From Aphelocoma coerulescens (lineage: Eukaryota > Chordata > Aves > Passeriformes > Corvidae), in contig NC_091013.1 of assembly GCF_041296385.1 (NCBI RefSeq), positions 32,435,001 through 32,499,000 of the forward strand: DNA of 64,000 nt, in the 5' to 3' direction. The translations under genes and the position numbers were made by a program. The notes below the pieces were generated by a model. That model was not told where the DNA came from, ran no database searches, and saw only the letters and a list, made by a program, of their open reading frames with translations. Every line of letters starts with the position of its first letter. Within the stretch, counting starts at the first letter, position 1. Positions 40,701-52,700 of this stretch are shown in pieces.

Positions 40701-43700
40701 CCAAATGATCTGATTTTAATATTATACTGTGCTTCCACAGTAAAAATGAATGATTCCATTACCAGGAGATATAGTGTAGTCTTAATTGAATGGTAATATC
40801 TAATGGAGGATGCAGACAACATAATTAGAAATGTAACACAATGCACTGCCTCCCTTATCATCACATTCTCTCTGAAAGGCAGTTAGACCCTGCAGTAACT
40901 CAGTGCATCCCTGAACACTATTCTACAGCTCTGCCTGATGAAATCAACCAAATAATTTGGTCTTCACTTGAAATCTGAGTAGGAAATAAACAATCCAGAA
41001 ATTTTTCCTGTAATTTCCAACACGAATTTCAAATAAAGTATTTTCCAGAAAAAATGTCACATCTACTGAGTACCAGTTAATGACACCTGCAATGTACTCA
41101 GAACAACACACCTACAGAGCACTACCGCCTTTATTTTACACACAAGGATGAGGTACAGACAGCATTAAAGCCTTGCTTAAGGTCTGGGCCATTTGCTGCA
41201 GAGTGGAGACATGAACCCAGATTCCTGACTGCTAGCCTAGTGTTAAAACCACTCTGGAGTCTGTCCCTTCCTCTCTGCATGATAGGCAGGACAATGCAGC
41301 ATGCAGTATGAAAACCAGGGTACCCTCACCTGCAGCAACACTTATTCCTATCACCATTTGCTGCAGTGACTAATTCCTGGTTTACACAGAATGAAAGAGT
41401 TTTTCCAAATGATATATTTTAGACGAATGCTTCCTCAGTGAAGAATCCAACTAAAACAATTAATGCTAGAAAACAATCTTGGCAGTTGAATATACAGAAA
41501 TCAAACAGGAAACAGAAAGCAGAGGTGTGAAACAACTGTGGAATCCTGCCCCTCTAATGACTGGCTGTTTAGCTCTAACTGATATACAACATATTTTTTC
41601 ATTCCTGAAGACCACAGGCATTTATTAATCTGGGTGATTCATTAGGCAGGCAAATACCACTCTAGGCAGGTATCTATTTATTCCTTCATTATGTATTCAT
41701 TGAAAAGCTTTTCATTATGCTTTCAAAATAATCCACACTTTACAGATATACAGTACAAGTTACATACTTGTGGCACAGTTTGTTTCAGTTCTCCAGTGTA
41801 ACGAATTAGATTTTCCTAATAGCAAATGATAAATCACTAGCATGTAAATTAATTATTCAGGCATTTAACAAACTCACTAGCATGTAAATTAATTATTCAG
41901 GCATTTAACAAACAAACAAAAAAATTATTTCAAAATACTTCCTGAGAAAAATCTTGCATTTTATATGGTGAGTTTGGCATGCAATCACTTTCAATGTATC
42001 TAGCATTACAAACAAAAACCCACTCACTATCCACTGCAATTTCCAAACATGTTTTAGCTGTCAGAAAGCAGCTGGAGTTGAAACCAGACCACACGCAGTA
42101 CATGGCAATAGCTCTGTCTCTACAGTATCATACATCAGAGGTTCTTCCAACTCATTTGAAACATGTTTAGGCTTTGTTTGAAACGTAGCAAATGGGAGAG
42201 TTTCCCAGCCCTGGCTGTGACTGCACACCTGGTCACTGCTCTAACTGTATGCCCACGTATGCAGTATCCTTCACTGCACTCTGGCTCCTCCTGGCAAAAA
42301 ATTCCGACCGTGGATGTAGAAAGGGCCATAGTGCATTTGGAGACACAGAGATTGCAGGACACACTGCAGATCACTTCTGCCCCACAACTTGAATAGAGCC
42401 CTGCAGCCCAGGCCCTGAGGCTGATGTAGACTATTGGTGGATGACTGGGGAGTTTCCTTCATTAACATTGTTTGGTGGGATACACATTCCTCTGTGTTAT
42501 GAGGTGGGAAAGAGGTTGAGCAACAGCACATTCACTGCTATGAAGGCAGCTGCTCCTTGAGCCACACAGCTTCCAAGAGAAAAGCACAGCACTGTTGCCT
42601 TATCCTTTCAGTGCCTGCCTAGTTCTCTGATTTGTATGACTGAACCTACAGGACAGCTCAATGAATTAGGCAGGTCATTGGTCTCCTTGGTCCTTCTGTT
42701 GCATGGTAACGAGCTGCAGGTAAATGAAGTTTATTTCACCTCCACAGGCTGCTTCCTGCAACTTCATGCATGTGCTTTGGGCCAGTGCAGTTCTAAGCTC
42801 TCCCATCACTCTTGCCCACTAACTCCCACTTCTGCTCTGTAAGCCTCTATGCCTTTTGCCAGTGGAAATACAGATCCCTGTAGTGTGAATTTAAATCAAC
42901 TGATTATAGATTTGTCTATACAGAAGTAGTCTACACAGAGGGCCCAAAGTGAACTGCAGCACATACTAACCAGAGATCCAGGCCCTGGATCAGGAGGAGA
43001 GCCAGACGGTGCCAGATGGCTCACTGCTCCCCCAGCAAAACAGATTCCTTTCAAAGAAAACCCAGGGAAGGAAGGCAGGAAGGCAGGCAGGAAGGCAAGA
43101 AGGCAGGCAGGAAGGAAAGCAGGAAGGAAGGCAGGAAGGAAGGCAGGCAGGAAGGAAGGAGACGATGACATCCCAGCATGTTACTTTGATGCCTCAAGAA
43201 CCAGAATGGAGCAGCACACGGAAGGGCTTTTGTCCTTTTTCTCTTCTCTTCTCTTCTCTTCTCTTCTCTTCTCTTCTCTTCTCTTCTCTTCTCTTCTCTT
43301 CTCTTCTCTTCTCTTCTCTTCTCTTCTCTCCCTTCTCCTCTCCTCTCCTCTCCTCTCCTCTCCTCTCCTCTCCTCTCCTCTCCTCTCCTCTCCTCTCCTC
43401 TCCTCTCCTCTCCTCTCCTCTCCTCTCCTCTCCTCTCCTCTCCTCTTCTCTTCTCTTCTCTTCTCTTCTCTTCTCTTCTCTTCTCTTCTCTTCTCTTCTC
43501 TTCTCTTCTCTTCTCTTCTCTTCTCTTCTCTTCTCTTCTCTTCTCTTCTCTTCTCTTCTCTTCTCTTCTCTTTCTCTTCTCTTCTCTTCTCTTCTCTTCT
43601 CTTCTCTTCTCTTCTCTTCTCTCTTTTCTCCTCTTCTCTTCTCTTCTCTTCTCTTCTCTCGTATGATGGAGTGCACACCCTGGGATGGGGCCTGTGTGAG

Positions 43701-46700
43701 GGCAGTGCCCAGTCAGACAGTGCAAGCTCTGCCTTCATTATCTTCTGCAGGCTCCTAGTTAAATGCTGCTAACCCCAGGCTGAAAAAGCATTGCTCAAGA
43801 TGATACACCAGTAAGGTTTTCTGCACTTTATAAACATTTAAGATTTAGATCAGTCATAAGAAAAACATTTTTGTGTCTCATTTTCATTACAGCCCTCAGC
43901 AGCAAAACCAGTCTCAAGCAGAGTTGGTGCGACATGTGGGCATGGCCACGCTCAGGAAAAGCATAAGAAAAGCTTGGATTTGCCATAGGGATAATGTTTT
44001 CACCGTAGATGCTGGACATTTAAATGGTAGGCTGGCAGAACTCTGTGCTGCTTCTTCTCATAACAGGTAATATTCCTTGACAGGGGAAGGACTGGCTACA
44101 GTTACTTACTTCAGCTTTGCAAAATGTACTACTCAGCTGGTCCAACTCCCTTCCAAGAAGAGGTTTTTTTAAAAGGATACATTTTCATACCTACTTTAAG
44201 CTTCTGCTCCGAAAATACATCTTGAAATATAAGACTTCAAAGATCCTGAACTGAATATAATTTTATTCCCTGTATAAAAACCCCATGGTTAAGCAGACAA
44301 TGCATTTCCTGTACAATACAGTTATGCCTGCATACCATATTTCTGGATTCTTCATTGCTCTTCTTTCTTGCATTACATCTGACCGTATTTTTTTAATTCA
44401 ACATAGCAAAAGCTGTTTCCTAATGCAGCACTCAGTTTATTTATTAGCATTACACTGATAGTGTGGTTCTTTTTAGTCTATGTAGTAATAGCTATCTTTT
44501 GCTCCCTATACAGGTTTTATTGTACCACATCCATTTAATTGTCCTTGCCACTGAGAAGAAGGAGGAAAAGGGAAAGATGAACAAGACTAGAATCTCATTT
44601 AACCAAATAAAATGTAATTCTTCTGATAAAAATGGTTTTATTTCAGTTTATACCAAGGGAAACTTGACAACAACAACAACAAAAAGCCTGAGCACCTTTC
44701 AACATTTTCTCAAGTGCAGTTTTATACATTATGCAGCAAGAATTAAGAAGTTTAAAGAAATAATGAAATCAATCATTATGCTATGGCTAAGGTTCACACT
44801 GCTTCAGCTGTGCAGTGTGTGCTTCTCTGGGAACATGCTGTTCTCTCCACCCACTCAGCTCTCTCCAATTGAGAACCTTTTCCCGTGAACATGAACCTGA
44901 AAGGCATTGTTGTGGGATGCTTTTCAGTTTCAGCACTGAAAATTGATGGCCTTGATCTTTTTTTCAATCGAGTTTCTTATTAAGGGCAAAGACACAAACA
45001 ACTTTGGTAACACAACAATGCAATTCATGAAAGTCAAATTTCACTATCCTGTAGTTCACTTTATAGCACAAAGAAGAAACAACAGTTAATACTTATTCCA
45101 TTAACCCTCTTCTATCTTTCAGAAGACAGCAGGAAGCTACAGATAAAACTCCTGTAGTAGCTGCTAAATATTTGAAGATAAATTATTTTATTTTAAAAAT
45201 GTTTTTCTTTCATATCATTTTGATTTTGTTTTCTTTCTGTTTTACCTTCCATGCCATGTATGTTCTATGACAAGAAGTTAATTTTGCAGGCTGACAGAGA
45301 CACTGTTTCCACACAGCCAGATGTTCCACTAACTAGAAATGTGGGATTAGGAACCTGTAAAGAATTTCCCTTCAAGCAGAATAAAACTGCAGACCCCCTA
45401 AACCAGAATACTTAAGCTGTCAGTGAGTGGGCACTATTTCACCATGGAAAAATTCCATTTTGCCTCAAACCATTCAATAAAGCTGCTACTGAACTGTCAC
45501 AAAGGAAATCTAGATGTGCAGCCCTTACACCATTACACCACCTTATTTCCTTGTTATTTTGTAAGTGCAAGCTTATTTCACTTTGAAGTGTACTCTAGTG
45601 TCTACATAAAGATTCAGTCAAGCAGCTAGAACGCTATAAATTTGGACAAGTGTGCTAACACAATCTTAATTTACTTTTCAAGAACTTCCCCAGAAGAGCA
45701 AGTCTTGAGCTAAGAAAACACCAAGATTTCCCTTCCTCTAACCTCTTGGCATCCCCAGGGGCTTAATAACCTTAAGTCCTTTATTAAGAACTCTTTACTC
45801 CACTTAGAAACGGAGGTAATTCCTTGAGATTTTTCAGAGGAATTGTCAGTAGAACAACTGAAATATGTCTAAGCATAGGTATATGCTTAGAGAAAAGTAG
45901 TACTTGTCTCTAGGTATGAGTTATTCTGTCTTTTATAGGATTTAAAATGGGGCACTCTCTATGTACTGAGTTCTACATCAGCTCATACTGGTTCTCTCCT
46001 TAGTTACCAACTAAAATTTTTCAAAAAGCAGTAAGAAAGGTAATGAGAAACTACAAAAAAGCTACACAGAGTGCCTGGAGTACCCAGTTCTGCTAAAGGT
46101 TTTCAGCTTTCTGGGAAAGGCTAAATGGACTATCCTGATTTCTGAAGATTGTCAGATTTTAAAGGTGGCGATGAGAAATCCTTTTGGAAGCAACCGCTGC
46201 ATTTATGGAAAAGATTTTTCGATTTCTATGCCTTAAAAAAAATTCTCTAATATGGCTGGACTATGCAGGCTATGTTCTTGTGACTGCACACAAAAAGAGT
46301 AAGAAAATTCCACTACAAAAGAGCCCCCCAAACTAAGACAGACTTTTTTTAACATTACATACTTTCCTATGAAAATTAGTTGCTAGCCAACCTTCATAAA
46401 GAAAAACTGGACAGCAGAAAGAAACTCATTCTCTCTCAGATTTAGTGATTAAGAAACTTTGTTAGACAAGAGAAAATCACTGAGGTTTTTATCATCTGCC
46501 CTCACTTGCATAAACTTCTCTTATTCTTATGTTGTCTATAGTTTTTTTCACAATCATTGGAAGGAAGGGGGGGGAATTAAAAGAATGAAAAATTCAGATT
46601 TTTCAGATTTCTGTGGTTGTATTCATGGAGACTCAATTCATGTTTTGTCAACAGCTTCATACAATGGGTAGTTAAAACTAGAAAAACAGAGATCACATCC

Positions 46701-49700
46701 CATAGGCAAGTGTGATTAATTCAGCATTTGGAAAACAACTACAGCAAATGTCAGGCCAAGACCATCTGGTTGTAGCTAAATCATGTAAAGACTTTCAGAA
46801 GCACAGTTGGCTTTTGGGCACTTACTGTCTTCGGGATTAGCAGACAGACTTGGGGCATGGCTCGTTCTAGGAATTGTTAGAAGCTGTCTCCTAGCCTGAA
46901 TGGAAGAGCTCTGGTATGGCCATGAGATTTGACATATAGGGAAACAACACATTTTTTCTTTTCTTTTTCTTTTTGTGCTAACATTCTTTTGGGCTAAAAG
47001 GTAGTACTGACTGGAAGAGTAATTCTGGGATATAACCAGAGTGTAGTGCCAATGGGTATTTTGTAAATACCCAGGATATTTACAAATGGGACAATCATTT
47101 TTCTACTTGGAGTGGTCCATGACATACCCTGCTCCTGAATTAACACTCTTCCAGTCAAGAAGAACCTTTGGACAGACAACAGTCACACAGACATGAGATG
47201 AGAATTCTCTTTGTCTGTACCGAGAATTCCAAACCACAGAGAAATAGGCATGTATTAGAGAACCATGTCTAAAACAAATCTGATAAATTACATCCCACAA
47301 ATGTTTAACTTTCTCCAGTAACTGTAAACTTAGGAGATTACTATCCTCCATGCAAATATCAACAATTAGGTAACTAGAATCCCATCCTTGTCAACGTAGT
47401 TTCCACAGGACCCAAACGTGCAGTACAAATTCCCAAAATTTGATCCAAACCAGTGCATAATCCACCATCAAAATACTGTAAGTGACCTCAACAGTGATGA
47501 ATATTCCATAGCGCTTCCATCATGGAACTATTATTAAGTATGCTTACCATTTCCTCTACAGTCTTCATGAGCACTCCTGGATTCCTCTTCAGTGCTAAGC
47601 TTTCGCATAGCAGTACCCATGAGTAATACTTTGTACTGCCTCCAGCTGATTCTGTCCCACACTAGTGCAATTTACTGCCCTCTATTATTCATGTTTTTGT
47701 CACCTCTTGTCTAGACCAAAACAATGCAGTACTCCTGGGCACAGCGCCATCCACGTCATAAGAAACTTAGAGCTAATAGAGAATCCTGGAGGAAAATGTC
47801 TTCTCCAGAAAATTCATGAAAACTTGTTTCCCATACCTAAAAATGTATTAAGTCTCGCTCAGGGTTTCAGTTTTTATTTTAAAGCATGTAATAATTGCTT
47901 CAACCCCACATAAGGTCTGCATAAATCTCTGTGATGAAAACCATGATTAACACATCCATGTCTGATGCAAAACAGAACTCTCCCTCATAATCACAAAGCT
48001 CACCTTTCACATGGGGAATTTATACAGCTTTGTGGTACGAATTTCCAAGGAAAATAAGGATACTCCCACCACTGAAGAAAAAGACATGCTGCCTAAAATA
48101 TGCCAAACCTAACACAACATAGCATATGCCTTTAAAGTAGCTCCCAAACCCCCAAAATTGTGCATTGCATGTATAGGGAGAGGAAGAAGGGGAAAGACCA
48201 ATCTACATGTCAGGGAACTCATGTGCATTGCTTAATGCACTCCCTTAGTGCAAGGAACTGAGAGATGACAATGACAAATGCAGTATAATAACAATCCCTG
48301 TAGAACAGAAAAAAATGGGATAATTTCTCATAACTCTGAATAAATTTTAGGGAGAAGAGCTTATAAAGCAGCATAGAGAAAATTTATGACAGCTATTCAC
48401 AATCTGTTGGTTGAGTAATTAACAGATTTGCAGCAGTCCAAGATTATGAAGAAAAAAATGCTTTAAAAGAAAACAAAAGTTCAAAAGTTAGGAAATTTCA
48501 GACCTCAATTTGCCAGTGTAGACATAACTGTCCTGCTCTCTGTGTGTGCATGGCTTAGCCCAAGAATATAGGACCTCCAACTGACTTCAGAGGAAAACAT
48601 GCCAGAACATCTTGCCATGGGAAAAAAAGTCTGCAACATCTTAGCCTTGTTCTTGGATATGGCTGAATGGTGCTGTTATAACTGAAATTTCTCTCATAAA
48701 ATTTATGCCTGAGGCAAACATCTGGCATGGTAAATCTGAACCAAATAGTTAGAAGTTTTGTACATCTATCCAAAACTGAAAACAGGATCTTATCATGAGC
48801 AGGGTCAAGCAACTGGAATGACAGGCACTGTTACCCCACCACAGCAGAAAAACAAACTTAAGTCAAAGAGGTCAGAGCAAGGATTTTCATCCTTAGGCAT
48901 CTACTTTTACAGTGGAAAATTACCTGTTATCTGCAGCTTTTGCATCATGACCCATGTAAAATAATTTAAAATTAATTTCTTCATCTGAAGTGCTACTCAA
49001 AGTTTGACTCCAAGTAACAAACCATTAGGCAGGAAAAAAATACTTGGATAGGTGAAGTCATAATGTCATCTTTGAAACAGATCCAAAAAGGCAAAGGCAT
49101 TTTACTTGGTTTTCTTGCATATACGGCAGCCTCAGATCACCCCCTAACTGAAAGATTTTAGAATTTTCTATTTCATGAAGTCTTCAACAAAACCTGAGGT
49201 GCAGAGCAGGATGGTATCAGTTAAAATATATGTGGGAAATTCAGATATTCTGGTATAAGACACAGAAAACTGGCTGACAAATCATTTGCAAGTAAGCACA
49301 CAGCAATGAAATGTTGTTGATGCACACCCTAAAACCAGAAAGAGCTGTGATAGACATTTTATCATATCTAAACAAGAAGGTTTCAGCAGAAGAAAAGATA
49401 ACAGATGGTTATAAAATCAAACTACAGAATGGAGCTAACAAAATACTTGAATGAAGAATAGTATTTATTGTGTTATTTATACTGATTATAGAGAACAAAA
49501 TAAACAGACATTATCACGATTTATATAAAGAATTATAGAGAAAGACCTATTTTCCCTAGAGGGAAAAACCCAAAAGAATAAAATGCTATGTAAATATTCT
49601 GTGTCAATTAAAAAATTTGTCAGAAATTTTATACTGACTGGAGTTACAATGAAGCCCAAACACAGCCATAGGTGAAAAGAATGACTGAAAAAAATAATCA

Positions 49701-52700
49701 GTTTATGCTTTATCTAACACTTTTGTTTGTAGTGACATTCACTCTGTTTTCATTAACTTTTATATTGTAATATGAGATCATAAGAGGAAAGCATGCACAA
49801 ACTTAGATTTCTGTTAAATACACTACATTTGAAGAAAAAGGATCTAAAAATTCAACACTCAACGCAGGGGCCTGAGTTCAGCCAACATATTATCTGATGA
49901 TAACAAGCTCATAAAAATACCTTTTCTGCGCTGTTTTAATTGGCAGTAACATCATTCTTGCAAGGAACAGAATACACTCTGAAATTAGTATAAACAAGCA
50001 AACAATCAATGGCAGAGAAGAAGCAAAAAAGAATGAATAATCGGAGTGTCACATGCAGAATTAGGAGTCCAGCAATGTATTCCAAGTTGTAATTCTTTTC
50101 TCTTTCTTACCTACTGTACAGAGGCAGGAACTCACAGCTTCTCTCTAAGTCCTTTCTGTAACAATAATAACACTACCCAAAGATCTAGTTTCTTGAAAAA
50201 GAGTGCCTTAAATTTAAGGCCTCAGTACTACCTTAAAGTAGGAGAAGAAAAAGAACAACCCAATACTTCAAAATATCTTTTTCCCATTTAATATCTTATC
50301 ATCTTTCTAAAGCATGTTTTAGAGTTCCCAGTCTATTTTGATTCTTTATCTTATTATGTATCTTATTTGTAAGATGAAATTCTGTAGTGTTCTTTGAGAA
50401 AACTTTCTAATCAGAGATCTTTATGTGTTGTGTAGAATAAGAAACTTATTTTTTGCAAACATGAATGAAATATTATAGCTATCAATATTTTTCTGCATAC
50501 AGAGAGTTAAGAGTTAAGATCTGTTCTTTCAAAAGTGATAACAATAGTATGTTAGAGAAAAATAACACTAATTACAAACATCACAAAATAGGAAATCACT
50601 TCCTAATTTTAAAAGGGTGAAGAAATAACAGAGGGATGACAACTCTCACATTGTCTCATGAAAAACAGTAAGTTTTCAGTGTTTTAAGAGGCTGATACTT
50701 GTGGATATTCTCTCAACTGCAGTGTTCATAGAGCAAACATACCTGACACAGACACTTTTCACACAGGAGCACTGAAAACAATCTGACAAAGGTAACTTAA
50801 AATACTCTATTCTATCAGATTATGTTTCTTGTTATAATATGAAAACCAGCAGCTTTGTTTGCATTTATTTCTCAGTACAAAAGGATAGTCTCATTGCAGG
50901 TATTCAATCAGACACTAATCTGCCTGTATGCTTAAAAGTGTTATTTTACACTGTATAATTCCAACACACCAAAAAACTGTGATACCAGCAGCACTATTCC
51001 ATTTTCTTACATTACTCACGTGCTCAAGTGCTTTATTACATCAGGAGCTAAAGCCAAAAGCTTTAAAAGTCTTGACAACAAGCTGTAGATATTACAGAAC
51101 ACTCTGGTAAGATTGTCACTGCTAGCTGAACACAGCCATCAAATTACACCGATCTGAAAGCAGCTGTTACGGAGTTTGCTGAGCGCCTATGCGCAATTTC
51201 TTTTGTTTTTCTTTTTGATTTAAGATTACAGCAACTTTTATGACTACTTCAGTTTGCCCAAAGTACAACTGTTAGATAGAAAACGTGACCATGAGCTCAC
51301 CGTTATCATCATGGGAATACTCTATTCCAGAAACAGTGCATCTTCGGAAAACCATCTTATTTTCAGTAAGTGTCCCAGTCTTGTCTGAAAAGATAAACTG
51401 CACCTGACCCAGGTCTTCTGTGATATTTAAAGCTCGGCACTGCAGCTGAGAGTCTGTTTCTTCATCATATAAATCTTTATCTTGATGAATAAAGTATACT
51501 TGGCAGATTTTAACTATTTCAATGGATACATACAAAGAAATTGGAATCAGAACCTAGAATACACAAAAGGAAATAGAATTAGGAGAAAACAGAAGCAAGG
51601 ACACAAGGAATTATTAAAGCTAGTTAACTTGGTATTAGACTGGAACATAAAGAAGCTATGTACTTTAAACATCTACACTAAAGTTATTATCATCTTTAAA
51701 GAGTTTATTTACTGTGTTAGATGAAGAAAACCTATGGTGAATTGCAGAGCTGGAATATGTTATTATGTCTAGAAAACTGATTATCAAAACATGGACAGAA
51801 GCAAATCTTTCTTAGGCTAATAAGCTGAGCTTGAAACTAGCTGGGGAAGGAAAAGAAAAAAAAAATCCCAACCCAAACCAGACCATACAATCAGAATACT
51901 GTAGATGTGAAAGGATTGAATACATTTGTTCTCCAAAAATAATAGGACTGTTTACAAATTCACTTTGCAGGAATACAAGAAACAAAATGAGAAATGTTAA
52001 TCTCTCCATAGGAGCAATATCTTTTAGCCTTGGCTTTTGTACTGCAAATTATTTGAATGAAGATCACATTTTGTAAGTGCTGAAGAAAGAGACATGAAAA
52101 GACTTTCAACTGTTTCTTGAGGATTGTCAAAACTACATAAAATACCTAATTTGTACATGAGTTTTTCTCTGCAGATTTTTTTTTCAGGATAGAAATTCTT
52201 GACTGCATACATTGTTCAGTCTTCTGAATTAGATAGGAGGGATAAATTATAGCAAGTCTGTAAGTGGCTAATGTGGTCATTTAAACAAAAACTTCAGTGA
52301 AAGGTAGGCGTTTAAAGAATTCTGTGGTGAATTTTCTTAACCAATATCATAACCTAATCCCTCAGGGTAAAAATGATTTTAACATTCTTTTTCATTCCCT
52401 TTTATAAACAAGTTGCTGCTTCCAGTAAAGCAACCTCCTCTAGTGTCCCACTAGGCAAAGTTCAATAATATCTCAGTGACATGAGGTTTTTTTACTTCTC
52501 TCAACTTACCACCTTCACCGTTCAAGATATTTCTCCTCAGGACCAAAATCTTTTAACACAGTTTGTTACCTGGCTGACAAATGGATTTGCTAAGAGAAGT
52601 ATCTCTGAAAAGCTGTTAAAAAAGTATAAAATTTATTTTCATACCAGAACACTGTACCCAAACTGGCATCCACAATTGTTCCACAGTGGGTAGACAGGAA

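Larger units (their letters stand above)
40625..51300 (-). other. ATP10A: ATP10A intron between window exons 5 and 6 (10.7 kb, largest visible)
   Basis: Holds a MIR-like SINE (41118-41268), a 40-bp tandem duplication (41834-41913), a purine-rich minisatellite (43064-43162) and a long pyrimidine tract (43233-43660). From 43.7 to 51.3 kb I see AT-rich unique sequence with no recognisable gene or transposon. Confidence 0.8.

Noticed and set aside
43051..43758. Long open frames (up to 249 codons) encoding Arg/Glu/Lys or Leu/Ser repeats
   Set aside because: They are forced by the 5-bp period of the pyrimidine tract, which has no stop in several frames on both strands. No protein family involved.
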